From assembly GCA_977006965.1 (NCBI GenBank), contig OZ345366.1, positions 372,001 through 436,000 on the forward strand: a stretch of 64,000 nt of DNA, in the 5' to 3' direction. Position numbers and translations under genes: made by a program. This document shows positions 10,879 to 20,930 of this stretch, one piece after another (the stretch's first letter is position 1; each line of letters opens with the position of its first letter). Origin of the DNA: Phymatolithon calcareum. Lineage: Eukaryota > Rhodophyta > Florideophyceae > Hapalidiales. The notes beneath the pieces were generated by a model. That model saw only the letters and a program-made list of their open reading frames with translations, was not told the origin of the DNA and searched no databases.

Positions 10879-11502
10879 TCCGGCTAAAATGATATTCGTT
10901 ATTCCAGTTTTGACCCAAGCATGTCTCACCGAATTGAGAACACCAAAGGTTCGAAGAACACGTCATCGAGCTAGCCATAAATTTATTCAATTCTTTGACA
11001 ACTTATTAGAGCAACAACTGTCGCCATCGTCTCAAATTTTTGTTTCTTGAGAGGACTGTTTTTGTGGTTTGAATGCAAATTGCATCTAACCAGACATGGA
11101 AAATGGAAGTATTCTTTTCCTTGTCTTTCTACAAACACCCCATCCACTGGGGCTTTTATATTCGCCTCATATTTTCAGAATTCCGATTCTGGAGAGCTGG
11201 TTCTGTTCCAATTGGAGAAAGACGAAAGATGAAAGTCGTATTTTAATCCAGTCTTTCTTTCTTTCTTTCTGTGTATTCTAGTGTAGTTTAGGTCCTGTCA
11301 AAAATAAACGAACAATAGTACTGTAGAGTAAAAACGTTTAGCCGCCGAGAAACTATTAACTGCACTGCATCTAACCTTCCATCACATCCGCCACTATCGC
11401 ATGCATGCATTTCTCTTGTGTTGTACTGAGCAGACTACTTCAAAATTAGGCAGGATTCCTGGATGGGTCCTTTCTATCGAAGACTTCGCCACCAGGAGCC
11501 CC
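10879..11502. other. Convergent 3' gap between elongase and TRAPPC8
   Basis: No gene seen. Contains AATAAA at 11303-11308 in the sense of the elongase, and TACTGTA at 11319. Confidence 0.6.
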
Positions 11503-14500
11503 TCATGGTTTCCAGATTGCATTTTCTCCTCGAATCATTTTCCCAACTGTAGCACTTTCCCCTGGCAGGTGGGCGATCCGCCACGGCAATTTCCGCACTG
11601 GAGAATGATTGTCAATTTTTTCTTTCGGAGACGCCAGCTTTTGCACACTTTTCTTCACATTACTTTCATTTCCTGCTCGTGCACTTCTCCGTTCCCCAGA
11701 TTGCTCATCTTCATTTCTCAACTCAAAAATCGTTGTCTTCGACAACGCTCCGGCACGTTTCTCCGCTTCCCGTATCGCCTCCGCACTGTCTACAACTATG
11801 GTGGAAGGCTGGACAGCGAACGAGATCTTTTTCTGCAACTGTTTCAGCAGTGAAATCTGATACTTGATAGAAAATTGCGCCATGTTATACGATCCAGGTC
11901 CCTCCAAAACCGCAGACAGTTGTAAAAAGCGTTCACACTCTGGTGGGAGCGCGCGTAGCGACATTGCAATGTCACCGACCCAGTACCGCCCGCGGTCACC
12001 ATCGGCAATGCCACCGTGCGGTGCAGCGGCAAAAATGACATCGATGAGACGCTGTGACACGTTCTTGATGTACACATCAACGGGCACTATTACAGGCACG
12101 GCTAAATTGCCGTGGGGCGTACGGCGTGAAAAATTATGCACGATGCGCTTGGCATGTCGCACGACAACACGAAGAGGAGGAGCCTCTGCCGCAATTCGGT
12201 TCATAATTTCCCGGCTTTCTTCCGCCAGCCGCTCGTTTGCGTCGACGCCGTTTAGAGACACAAAGCTCGAGCTTCGGGTGTGCATCGCTGACTCGGGGCG
12301 ACTGTTGCTCATCCATCGTTGCAGGTCAAGCGGCTGCAGATAGAGTTCGCCTCGCGCGCCGCGGGTGTCCCGCCATCCGACCGCAATGCAGACAAGGTCT
12401 TCCCCTGCCTCTGGTGTTGGCTTTGGTGCACCGAAACTGGTGCACATCTGATTTGTTAATATAAAATGCTGTGCGGCGTCATTGAAACCGGCAGGAGTTA
12501 GAGCATGCACTATTCCTCCACGAACTACAGAAGTCGGCGAGTCTGTGATACCCTCAGTCTCCAATCCAAACTCAAGTAACGAAGAATGCCACTCGTTCGA
12601 ACTTGGGATGCCTTCCACGTCTGTGGAGTGGAGAACGGAAAAAAGAGTAGCTGTCTCGTTGGAACGCAGCGTCGTGCACTTGTTCGACACTGAGCTCGCG
12701 TCTTTCGAGACGGACTTCGTCGTTGGCGGCAGTGGTGAAAGTCCCCACTGTTTCGTCGACGTCACACTTAGTGATATAATCTGAAGAGTCGGAATATCAC
12801 CAGGAGTGCGTGCAGCATGCTCGACTTCAACACCGAGAGTTATGCCCACGCTGCCGTGTTCGCCAGAATCTGGTAATAATGAGGGGTTCGCACGAGACAT
12901 GAACCGACGGGACACCAACACGCTCGGTCTTACAAAAACACGGTCTTTATATCGACTGACACGCGCTCTTGTCGCTCCATACGCAAACGTGATGGCGAAG
13001 GGACAGTCTGCAAGCTCTTCCTGCTCTTTCGTCGGCAGTTTTGAAGCGCTTCTCGAGTTCCGGCTCTTTGCAAATGCAGTTTTCAGCGAGGATGCCGAAA
13101 TAGAAGCTCGTAGCCATACCGTGTGACTGACGGATTCACCCGGTTGGATACAAACGGGAAGAAACCCCGCGACAATTGGTGCTCCACTTTGCGCAAAATT
13201 TCCACATGCATCCAAAACATAGGACGTACCCAGATCACTTGACTTGTATCGATCTTGACGATTGTATTGTCCAAGCTCATTCGTATCCAGACACAAGGAA
13301 TCAGGGGTGTCAATTCGAAAAGCAATACCCCTTGCTTCGATTGCCCCATCATTTTTCAGAATGAGGGTCCCCTTCCGGAACTCTCCAGCCCGCAGTTCCA
13401 TGCCACTAGCGCCCGCCTCGTCGCCTCTTTCCAGCCCCTCTATACATATATTGATTCGTGGGGCATGGGAGGCGACATCCACCTCCAATGACGTCTCAGG
13501 TCCATAGACAGGAACCTCGCTAGCGCGTTGCTTGCGCGTCTCGTTCAGTCGTCTTCCTCGCCGCTCAAATTTCGCAAACCCGGGCACCTGAGAGGAAGCG
13601 CGTGATCGGGAATCACCCATTCCCACGGTGAACAGCCATTGTGCGCCAATAACGCGCAGTACGCCTCGTTCGTGCACCAGTATTTTCAAAACGACGTCTT
13701 GAACGGACTTTGGCCCCAGAACAATTTCATTTTCTGGCAAAAATTGAATGGGAAATAAATCTCGACCACCACCACTTTCGTTGTTTTCTCGCACGAACCC
13801 TTTCCCCGAACGGACATCTGCGCGCTTTGCAGAGTAGCATTTCCCGTCTAATGTGACAACAGGTGAGACGTCATTGACAAACACGGGAAAGTGTAGCGGA
13901 TTTCGTAGGGTGATAGTCACAGATATATGCTCACCCACCACCGCACATCGCTCAAGCAGCGAGCGAACTCGTCGTCGTTTCCGAGCGATACCGTCTTTTT
14001 CGCGCATTCGACTAATTTTGTTCTCAAGCGATCCGCCAGGATTTGTTTCATCGCTTGAGTCACGAAGTCTGCGCAGCTCCGCAATGACGACATCGACCGG
14101 TTTCTCACGGACTGGGAGATAGGTGTTGCAGCTGACAACATTGCGCACCTGCTCGAAATACTCAAAATCAGCCAAAATTTCGTCTTCCGCGTGGCGCCAT
14201 TCTTGACTAGCCTCACCACGCGAATCAAATGTATCCACCTGCACGCGGTTGACAATAAGGTCTGGGAAAGACGTCCCGGAATCCCAGCTCTTGAGCATTC
14301 CGTCGACTGCACCTTTACCGACTGCCGTGGATAATTGACGAACGACAGAGCTCTGCAGCTCGACATCGGAGTCGTCTGTTGCGTTTGCGAGAATTCTAGT
14401 GAAGTGGTGCGCCGCCCGGAGTGCGCTGCCCCCGACCATTTCTGCTTGCCCTAGCACAAGCTCATACTCGTCCTGGACACTGGGCCAGATAAGCGCGACC

Positions 14501-16095
14501 GGGTGTACGAGTTGCAAGACGGCTGCAGCTGCCCCATGCAAATTAAGTTTTGAGAGTCTCCCGGCAGCCAGAAATGCGTGCAGCGCTGCGCGGCGGCGCT
14601 TCCGCGTAGTTGTATATGCAAGCGCTGCACGAGCATGCAAAACGCCGGCTGCACCGTCTAAGAAGGAGCTGGGTGTGGCGGGAAGAAGCGGGAGCGCACC
14701 GGACGTGCTTGGCGTGGAAAAAATGCGCTCGATGGCTCGAGCCAATACGGGACCGGCGTTTTCGGGGAAACGGGCGTCAAAATAGTAGTCAACGACCCGA
14801 AATGTAGTTCGCACAGCAAGCTCAAGTCGCCCAGACGCAATATACACATCGACCGCTCTTTGCAAAGCGCGACCGACTTCGACCCTCGACCCATCAACAA
14901 GGGCCATGGCAAGCGCAAGCATTTCAATGGCGGCCGCCTCGTGTACGCGCGCCGCACCGGTGAGCCCTCGAAAGTCGTTCACGAGAAGACGATAACCGTC
15001 CACAGCCTCTTCGTAACGTCCCACAAGCATCTGAAGGTCTGCCAGTTGCCGCGACACAGCCTCGAGAGAGTCAGGGTCGAACAGCGGTGTGTGCTCCACG
15101 TCGCCCCCGAAACTGCCGCGCCGTCGATGTCGCGGTCCACCTCCTGGGGCAGACGCGCCCCGAAACGGTGACGTACGTCGCTCCAGCCCACCAGGGAGCG
15201 TGAGCCGCGCAGCATTGCCAATTATTCCGCCATCTTCACCGCTCGTGACAGTAGGTTGCAACTGGCGCAGAGTGGCGGAAGCGGTAGGAGGCCCCCCGAA
15301 CCAAGAGCGAAAGGCGGAGCGAGATGCGCGACGCAGACGTGTGGCAGCCTCGCTGAGAACGGCAGTACGTTCCGCAAGCTCTTCATGCAGAGCAGCAACG
15401 AGGGCGTCGGCAACCGCCGCGACGGTGTGCGGCCCGCGCTGTTCCCCAAGGCGTAGTAAATGTACAGCCGAAGCGCCCATGGCATGTGCGGCCGCCACGG
15501 CAGGGTCGGATGCTGCATCGTCTTGTCGCGAACCGCGACGCGCTACAAGCACAACGTGTAGTAGAGGCGTGTGTCGCTCCATTGCGCCCGGGACGGGGCG
15601 CGGCGTGTATTCAGCAAGTGCGTGCAATCGGTCTGCAAGTTGTGGTTGTGACACCCAAGCCGCGGTGATGCGCGACAGTGGGGCGGCAAGAAAGTCGTGC
15701 GCGGCGGAGGCGGTACACGCCTCAAGCTCCGCCGCGTATGCTGCAACGAGCGCTTCTGGACTAGCGGCGCGGGTGCAAATCGCAGCCTCGAGACGGGAGA
15801 CGGCCTCCTCCCATGCCGGCGGAGCGGTGGCGGCGGCTGCGACGAAACGACATCCGCCGTGGGCGGCGAGCGCGAGCGCTAGCGTTTCGTGCGCGGTGGT
15901 GGTGCGGACGACGGCGTCGCACTCGCGGGTTGCGTGCACGGCGGCGACGGGCTGAAAACGCTGCCCCATGGCGCGCTTGAAGCGCTCCATCGCGTGCGCG
16001 TGGCGACAGACGGTGCCCGTCTTCGCGTCAAGAAGGACGAGCAATGACGAAATGTGAAATATAGAACGCACTGCGTGCAGTGCCAAATTTGCCAT
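11503..16095 (-). CDS. TRAPPC8: TRAPPC8/Trs85-like subunit of the TRAPPIII tethering complex
   Basis: One uninterrupted frame of 1530 residues, close to the length of animal TRAPPC8. After the N-terminal region, RSAFRSWFGG (about 258-267) corresponds to the K...SWF linker of the family. The block LEAVSRQLADLQMLVGRYEEAVDGYRLL (about 344-371) matches the start of the TPR-like region. RKRRRAALHAFLAAGRLSKLN corresponds to the conserved R-R-A-(L/F)-H-(M/A)-x-LAG-x-R segment. The C-terminal half is beta-sandwich-like, with the typical GEHISVTITLRNPLHFPVFV entry. TRAPPIII activates the Rab1/Ypt1 GTPase for ER-Golgi traffic and autophagy. Met36 (15990) is an alternative start. It lies 533 bp downstream of PRK on the same strand. 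A Trs120-type identity is less likely. Confidence 0.83.
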   Translation of the reverse strand: MANLALHAVRSIFHISSLLVLLDAKTGTVCRHAHAMERFKRAMGQRFQPVAAVHATRECDAVVRTTTAHETLALALAAHGGCRFVAAAATAPPAWEEAVSRLEAAICTRAASPEALVAAYAAELEACTASAAHDFLAAPLSRITAAWVSQPQLADRLHALAEYTPRPVPGAMERHTPLLHVVLVARRGSRQDDAASDPAVAAAHAMGASAVHLLRLGEQRGPHTVAAVADALVAALHEELAERTAVLSEAATRLRRASRSAFRSWFGGPPTASATLRQLQPTVTSGEDGGIIGNAARLTLPGGLERRTSPFRGASAPGGGPRHRRRGSFGGDVEHTPLFDPDSLEAVSRQLADLQMLVGRYEEAVDGYRLLVNDFRGLTGAARVHEAAAIEMLALAMALVDGSRVEVGRALQRAVDVYIASGRLELAVRTTFRVVDYYFDARFPENAGPVLARAIERIFSTPSTSGALPLLPATPSSFLDGAAGVLHARAALAYTTTRKRRRAALHAFLAAGRLSKLNLHGAAAAVLQLVHPVALIWPSVQDEYELVLGQAEMVGGSALRAAHHFTRILANATDDSDVELQSSVVRQLSTAVGKGAVDGMLKSWDSGTSFPDLIVNRVQVDTFDSRGEASQEWRHAEDEILADFEYFEQVRNVVSCNTYLPVREKPVDVVIAELRRLRDSSDETNPGGSLENKISRMREKDGIARKRRRVRSLLERCAVVGEHISVTITLRNPLHFPVFVNDVSPVVTLDGKCYSAKRADVRSGKGFVRENNESGGGRDLFPIQFLPENEIVLGPKSVQDVVLKILVHERGVLRVIGAQWLFTVGMGDSRSRASSQVPGFAKFERRGRRLNETRKQRASEVPVYGPETSLEVDVASHAPRINICIEGLERGDEAGASGMELRAGEFRKGTLILKNDGAIEARGIAFRIDTPDSLCLDTNELGQYNRQDRYKSSDLGTSYVLDACGNFAQSGAPIVAGFLPVCIQPGESVSHTVWLRASISASSLKTAFAKSRNSRSASKLPTKEQEELADCPFAITFAYGATRARVSRYKDRVFVRPSVLVSRRFMSRANPSLLPDSGEHGSVGITLGVEVEHAARTPGDIPTLQIISLSVTSTKQWGLSPLPPTTKSVSKDASSVSNKCTTLRSNETATLFSVLHSTDVEGIPSSNEWHSSLLEFGLETEGITDSPTSVVRGGIVHALTPAGFNDAAQHFILTNQMCTSFGAPKPTPEAGEDLVCIAVGWRDTRGARGELYLQPLDLQRWMSNSRPESAMHTRSSSFVSLNGVDANERLAEESREIMNRIAAEAPPLRVVVRHAKRIVHNFSRRTPHGNLAVPVIVPVDVYIKNVSQRLIDVIFAAAPHGGIADGDRGRYWVGDIAMSLRALPPECERFLQLSAVLEGPGSYNMAQFSIKYQISLLKQLQKKISFAVQPSTIVVDSAEAIREAEKRAGALSKTTIFELRNEDEQSGERRSARAGNESNVKKSVQKLASPKEKIDNHSPVRKLPWRIAHLPGESATVGKMIRGENAIWKP

Positions 16096-16628
16096 GCAGC
16101 TGATTAATGACGATATAGGTATGATGCGAAAGCTGAGAATTATTTCCAGCCGGATGAAAGTCAGTTGTTCTTATGATACATCCGCTCAGTCGATGATCTA
16201 ACTGGCTCATGGAATCAGTTCTACGAAGGTGGCACTCTGTGAATGGCTAACAAAAAGAACAACTTTTGGTTGCCTAGCGTAAATAATGATAGCCAATAAA
16301 AGGCATCCAAAGAATGAGGCTGTTCGTCGTGGTCAAAAACACAAAACCAGTATCATAGAAACGCTATGATCAGTAAGTTCACGTCTAAACAAAAAGAGAA
16401 GATTTATTACTTTTAAGAACTGAATGCGCATCTTTCCAAGGACTGACTGACTTCTTTTGCGAGCACGGTTTCGTCACATCATCCCCAGCTTATATATACG
16501 TAGTGAGAACCGCGGAATGAGATGACCAGGAATGCTTCAATTAATCATGTCTCCACATTGACCTTCTCGTTCACGCTTCCTTCCAGTGAGACGATGATAC
16601 CCCAGCATGAATGCACTTTGACATGTTA
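16096..16628. other. Gap between PRK and TRAPPC8
   Basis: No gene seen. This is 3' flank of PRK and promoter of the TRAPPC8 gene on the minus strand. A small inverted repeat (ATCATAG/CTATGAT) is at 16352-16370. Confidence 0.6.
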
Positions 16629-17906
16629 TTACGCGCCCACGCTGACCGTCTTTCCAGAAATTTTCTCGTACACTGTTCGCATCATAAGTGCAAGCAGCAC
16701 TTGAACAAGTCCAGTTCCGTCCAAGGAACCAGGTGCCGACGGGTTCCTCAACAGCGATTGCGTGATCTCCCCAAAGAACTTGGTGCCAGCCCGTTCCACA
16801 TGCGTCTCCACATACACCATTTCTTCGAGCTTTTCAAAAGCACCATCAACTTCAAACACCGAAACATCCTTCTCGTAGTATGTGTCCGGTCCGTAGTGGA
16901 ACTTAATTCCAGGGTACGAGCAAGTCAGTTTTCTTCCGCATGGCACCCAGTCTATCGTCGATCCCTCGTCGTACAAGTACACAGGGTCGAAAAACGGATT
17001 GTTCTCATCCTGAATCAGACGCACACGCAGCACCTTTCTCTCCTCATCGTCCGGGATTAGATTGGTTGGCAAAATCTGCATCACTGCGTCGCAGTCCTGT
17101 TTCTGTGGGTCAACAAACTTGTTGAAGTCTGGTTTGCGAGACTCAATACTGGCGAGGATGTTATCAAGGGTATGTCCGCGCTCAGCCATGTCACGCTGAA
17201 TCTTCCACGCAATTTTCACGGCATCGTCTAAATCGAGATACACAGTAAAGTCAAGCTCCGATTTGACACGCTGGTCATACATCGGATGCAGCCCCTCAAT
17301 GACGATTAGATGATTAGGCTCAATAAGCTCTGGTGGATCAATGTTGCCAGTCTCATGGTTGTAGACTGGCTTCATGATCGCCTTGCCCTCCTTCAATGCC
17401 CTCACTTGCGACGCCATTAGGTCAAAGTTGTTCGCGGACCCGTCCAGTGCTGTCACACCAGCCTCCCGTCGTCCCGTTCTATCGTGGACATGATAGTCAT
17501 CCAGGCAGATAACAGTGATGAAGTCACCGCTCGGCGTGTGCGACTTGCTCACCTCGGTACCAAAAATGCCAGTGACACGTCTGAGGAAGGTCGATTTGCC
17601 ACAACCAGAGTCTGCCGCCACTCCAACGATCACAGGTCGCGTGATGCCCTTGCGAGCCATCACCTCGCTGACATTGGTGGCGATTCTGGCATCGGTGTGA
17701 TGAGACGACTTCTCGGCACCAGGCGCAACGACCCAAGTGTCCGTGGTAGTGGACACCATGCGCACTCTTGCGGTCGACCGGGTGCGCATATTGCGCATGA
17801 GGCGCGCTCCGCCAAACGGGCGGGCGGAGACACACACATTTGATGAGACGTTGCGTGCACGCACGGCCGAGGCAGGAGCTGCTGCAAATCCAGTGAGTAC
17901 CACCAT
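16629..17906 (-). CDS. PRK: Phosphoribulokinase, plastid-targeted
   Basis: 425 residues from the ATG at 17906. It phosphorylates ribulose 5-phosphate to ribulose 1,5-bisphosphate in the Calvin-Benson cycle. Residues 1-55 form a Ser/Arg/Ala-rich plastid presequence. The kinase core follows: P-loop GVAADSGCGKST (95-106), TVICLDDYH (131-139), and IVIEGLHPMYD (201-211). The regulatory cysteines of plant PRK are all present: Cys102 inside the P-loop, Cys134 in VICLDDYH, and the C-terminal pair Cys323/Cys329 in PCGRKLTC. Cys102 and Cys134 are 32 positions apart, against 39 in spinach, so the clamp loop is shorter. Light-dependent thioredoxin control is therefore plausible but may differ in strength. 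An upstream GTG in frame is not a credible eukaryotic start. Confidence 0.98.
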   Translation of the reverse strand: MVVLTGFAAAPASAVRARNVSSNVCVSARPFGGARLMRNMRTRSTARVRMVSTTTDTWVVAPGAEKSSHHTDARIATNVSEVMARKGITRPVIVGVAADSGCGKSTFLRRVTGIFGTEVSKSHTPSGDFITVICLDDYHVHDRTGRREAGVTALDGSANNFDLMASQVRALKEGKAIMKPVYNHETGNIDPPELIEPNHLIVIEGLHPMYDQRVKSELDFTVYLDLDDAVKIAWKIQRDMAERGHTLDNILASIESRKPDFNKFVDPQKQDCDAVMQILPTNLIPDDEERKVLRVRLIQDENNPFFDPVYLYDEGSTIDWVPCGRKLTCSYPGIKFHYGPDTYYEKDVSVFEVDGAFEKLEEMVYVETHVERAGTKFFGEITQSLLRNPSAPGSLDGTGLVQVLLALMMRTVYEKISGKTVSVGA

Positions 17907-18981
17907 GATGAAGGAGGATAATTGCACGGCACGGTCGGTACGGATAGCGGTAAAGGGCGTACGTGACGTCCACGCGGTTTTTGCCAGTACATTAAGTGCA
18001 GCTCAGCCGGAGGTCGGATGCATGGGCATTGTGAGGCGGTAATGACGTCAAAATGTATGGCTGAGAAGGGCTCCCGCATATACTTGGCCTATTAGTATTG
18101 GTGAGATCTCTCTGATGGTTGAGAATTTCTGGAGATCTCTATTGAATCCATACTTCAAATAATTATGAAAGCCAAAACGTTTTGCTTAAAAATGAGCTCA
18201 TAGAATGCTTCCGTACCTAAAATTTGGGACTAGAGTCTTTGACAGCAACCGTACAGCAAGTTTTACAGTATACGCTACCGCGGTACAGTCCTGTAGCTAT
18301 GATAGCTCAGACAAGTGGTACAGGACTGCACGGCTTACACAGTGCCAGCTGCTTACTGTAAACAGTGATAATTCCAGCCCGCTGATCGAAGTACAGCTTT
18401 AAAGCTGTACTTCGATCAGCGGGCATTAGTACTCCTGTAGGGCTACTGGTAGAACGGTAAGCCATCGAATCAGCTCGTATTTAAAGCTCGGTCAAATATT
18501 CTACAAAAGTTCTATGTAGGTCTTGGGCTATCACTGAACCACTCAAGTTGAGTGACTCAACCTGGAAGTGACCTCTGCATAAAAACTCCCTTGGCTTGCT
18601 TACTCGCGCTTTGGGTGAAAATTGCTCTACCTGAGCACTGACTTGACACTATACACTCTGTTTTTGGCAATGCGACAGCTATGCACCATGGTATTGATTT
18701 AAAAAATTCGATCGCCATGGTCCTACAGATGGCTGTGTTAGCCAAAAACATGATGTTTCTATTCCGCTTTCGCCATTTTTCTAAAGGGCGTAATACAACC
18801 TAATCGGGAGGAGGCGGGAAGTGTGCCAAATTGCGAGTTTTTCAAAAATTATTCTTTTATTGCACTAGGCCGAATGTGCAGGATGAGGATATGCATCGCA
18901 GAGCTTGCGGACATCATGCGGGTAGCACAATATCGAGCACGCTCGATTGGTCAGATTTAATTTTACTTTTGGGCAAAAGTA
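17907..18981. other. Gap with a perfect 48-bp palindrome
   Basis: PRK promoter region and spacer. TACWGTA words at 18264 and 18354 precede the 48-bp palindrome at 18377-18424. No gene seen. Confidence 0.6.
18377..18424. repeat. Perfect 48-bp palindrome
   Basis: Halves of 24 bases, starting GCCCGCTGATCG and meeting at CTTT|AAAG, are exact reverse complements without spacer. The symmetry ends abruptly on both sides. No other copy of this sequence is visible in the window. As RNA or extruded DNA it would form a 24-bp hairpin or cruciform arm. Confidence 0.95.
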
Positions 18982-19296
18982 ATGGCGGGAAACGGAACGA
19001 AACCGGGGCTGGCGACGGAAAATAGAAGCGAGAGACTCTCGATTATCCCGGCCTTCCGTCACTTGTGCACTCTGCGACATCGCGTCTACCGCAAGTCATC
19101 TTCGGCGAAAGTTGCAATGGATGGCGATGATAACATTTTGCAAATCCCAGCCGCTCTGCGAAGTCAAGCGGAAGACCTTGTCAAGGAGGATTTGGTCCAG
19201 CATGCTACGCAGAATTTGGGGACAAAAGAAATGAGCAGACGAATGGGCAAAGCAGCTTTTAGTCCGAGTGGAAGTGACTCTTCTAGACAGGGATAG
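18982..19296 (+). CDS. Small hypothetical ORF truncated by a MITE
   Basis: A frame of 104 residues; an internal Met at 19120 starts the most protein-like part (MDGDDNILQIPAALRSQAED...), an amphipathic, charged stretch. Its last residues and stop codon (TAG 19294-19296) belong to the inserted element at 19288-19621. If the element and one copy of its 8-bp duplication are ignored, the frame stays open for about 62 more codons, to a TGA at 19816-19818. No family recognised. Expression is unknown, and the frame may be a chance one. Confidence 0.28.
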   Translation: MAGNGTKPGLATENRSERLSIIPAFRHLCTLRHRVYRKSSSAKVAMDGDDNILQIPAALRSQAEDLVKEDLVQHATQNLGTKEMSRRMGKAAFSPSGSDSSRQG

Positions 19297-19621
19297 TACC
19301 AATATTATTGTTATTTATTGGGGCACATGATGCAATAGCAATTGCAATACCAATAATGCAAGGTTGAAGGCAATAGCTATTGCAATATCTGACCATTCTT
19401 CCAATATCAATTGCAATAACAGAATCTAATTCAGGTCCTCCTGTGCCATGTCTTCTTGCCAGCGCAGAGGAGGGCAAGGGTGTACCTTGATTTCGATCAT
19501 ATGCCATTACTTTTTGCAATAATTATTGCAATAAGCACCTCTCAGGGCAATTAAGAGTTTATTGCAATAAGTTGCAATAAATTGCAGTAAAAAAATAAAA
19601 ATAATATTGGTACCAAGCGTG
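19288..19621. mobile_element. hAT-like MITE, 334 bp, with 8-bp target-site duplication
   Basis: The 8-base word CTTCTAGA stands on both sides (19280-19287 and 19622-19629). The element begins CAGGG and ends with the complementary CA..TG terminus. Its outer 22 bases are inverted repeats with 18 matches, including an exact run GTACCAATATTATT. Eight-base duplications plus a CAGGG-type end are hallmarks of the hAT superfamily. The interior is AT-rich, packed with TTGCAATA-like words, and carries no transposase frame, so it is non-autonomous. Confidence 0.8.
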
Positions 19622-19629
19622 CTTCTAGA

Positions 19630-20930
19630 GCACGGAAGTCAGTTACTCTGTTTTTGAGCAGAAAAGTGAATCTTCATTCCGGCTTTGTGCTCTACCAAAG
19701 CCACTTCCGGGCTATAACAATGCACCCTGTCTTGCACGGGATGATCGCTTTCTTAGCAGCGGCTGGTGAAGGGATACGAACATGGGTTATTCTACAGTCC
19801 CCTATTTGCGTCGGATGATCGTTGTACAAGCAGTGGCCGGTGAACGGACGCCAACGCGGAAACCTCCGCAGTCCTCGTTTCGAACGAATCCTATCCCCTT
19901 GCTTGCGCTGACGGGTGCGCGCGTGGCGACTGGACTGCCGGTGTCACCTGCCTAAGCGGTTCGGAATTAGCCTTGTGGATTTACTTACATCCGTTTGGAA
20001 TTTGTCACAACTGAGAGCACTCGTTTGTCCGACCATTCAAGGTCGTGAAGCCGCATCCATTGCTCCCTCTCAATTGTCTGGGTAGACCTTTGTGCTGCTG
20101 CAGTTTCTTTACTTATAGAATAATAAAGGCAGCACCGTCGGGGTATCGAAGGGACTCGCGCGGTGAAATAGCCCCTGCTTTTGCTGTGTATGCACTGCCC
20201 TCCAGCAACCCAATTGTGCTGTGCTCAGCTCCATCTCTCTCTACTTCCCTCTGGAACACCGTGAGGTGTCACAAGGCAGAACAACGACAATTTTGACATA
20301 ATGAGCTGTACCTTGGAATTATCAATAACGTGCTTCTTGTGCTGTTGATGATACAACAAACAATTATGTCCACGGGCTCTGACCCACTGCGGCCGCTCTG
20401 AAAGATCAGAACGGCGGCCGCAATGTCGTAAGTACGCATCGTCGCTACCGTTTAGCAACTGTCTTACTACCTTTTTAGTATCCCCGTTCAGTAGCAAGCG
20501 AAAAATTCAACACCTAAAGCTATCTTGATGCTCTCTTTAGTTTGCCATGGGCCCAGATGCCGTCAATCACGGTTCCAGCATGCTACTACGTTCCATGAAT
20601 CCCTTCATTTGCCATGACCTGGCCAAGTCCATCTTTGACTCGCAAAACGCGTGTTCTGGGTAGCAGCAAACGTCCTAGTTTTCCGGTGCCGGAAAGTCAG
20701 ACGGGAGCAGCCTAGGCGCACTGTGCCACTGTGAACAGCAGCTATGTGTTGCCTAAACTGCACCAAGCTCAGCAGTGAATTTCTAATCGACTCGGAGAAA
20801 AAGTCAATGCCGGATATTCACAAGCTGCAAGAACGGCTTTAGACTGCAACCTCAAAAATACAGGAGTTATTAACCGAGGAGGATCTCGACAATGCTCGGG
20901 CATATCACAACTCCCTTGAAAACAAGAAAT
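19630..20930. other. Gap with a GC-rich hairpin, no gene
   Basis: No convincing coding frame. An imperfect inverted repeat at 20388-20422 has arms TGCGGCCGC..TCTGA and TCAGA..GCGGCCGCA around a 4-base loop. The right side is 3' flank of LCB1. Confidence 0.55.
20388..20422. repeat. GC-rich inverted repeat with one bulge
   Basis: Outer 9-bp arms containing a NotI-like GCGGCCGC core, inner 5-bp arms TCTGA/TCAGA, loop AAGA, and a three-base bulge on the right arm. Confidence 0.8.

Noticed and set aside
15089-15955. 288-codon plus-strand frame inside TRAPPC8
   Set aside because: GC-rich antisense shadow of the TRAPPC8 coding strand.
19300-19615. TTGCAATA-rich tract as CRISPR-like or satellite array
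   Set aside because: Units are irregular and lie within the terminal repeats of the MITE; there are no regular spacers.
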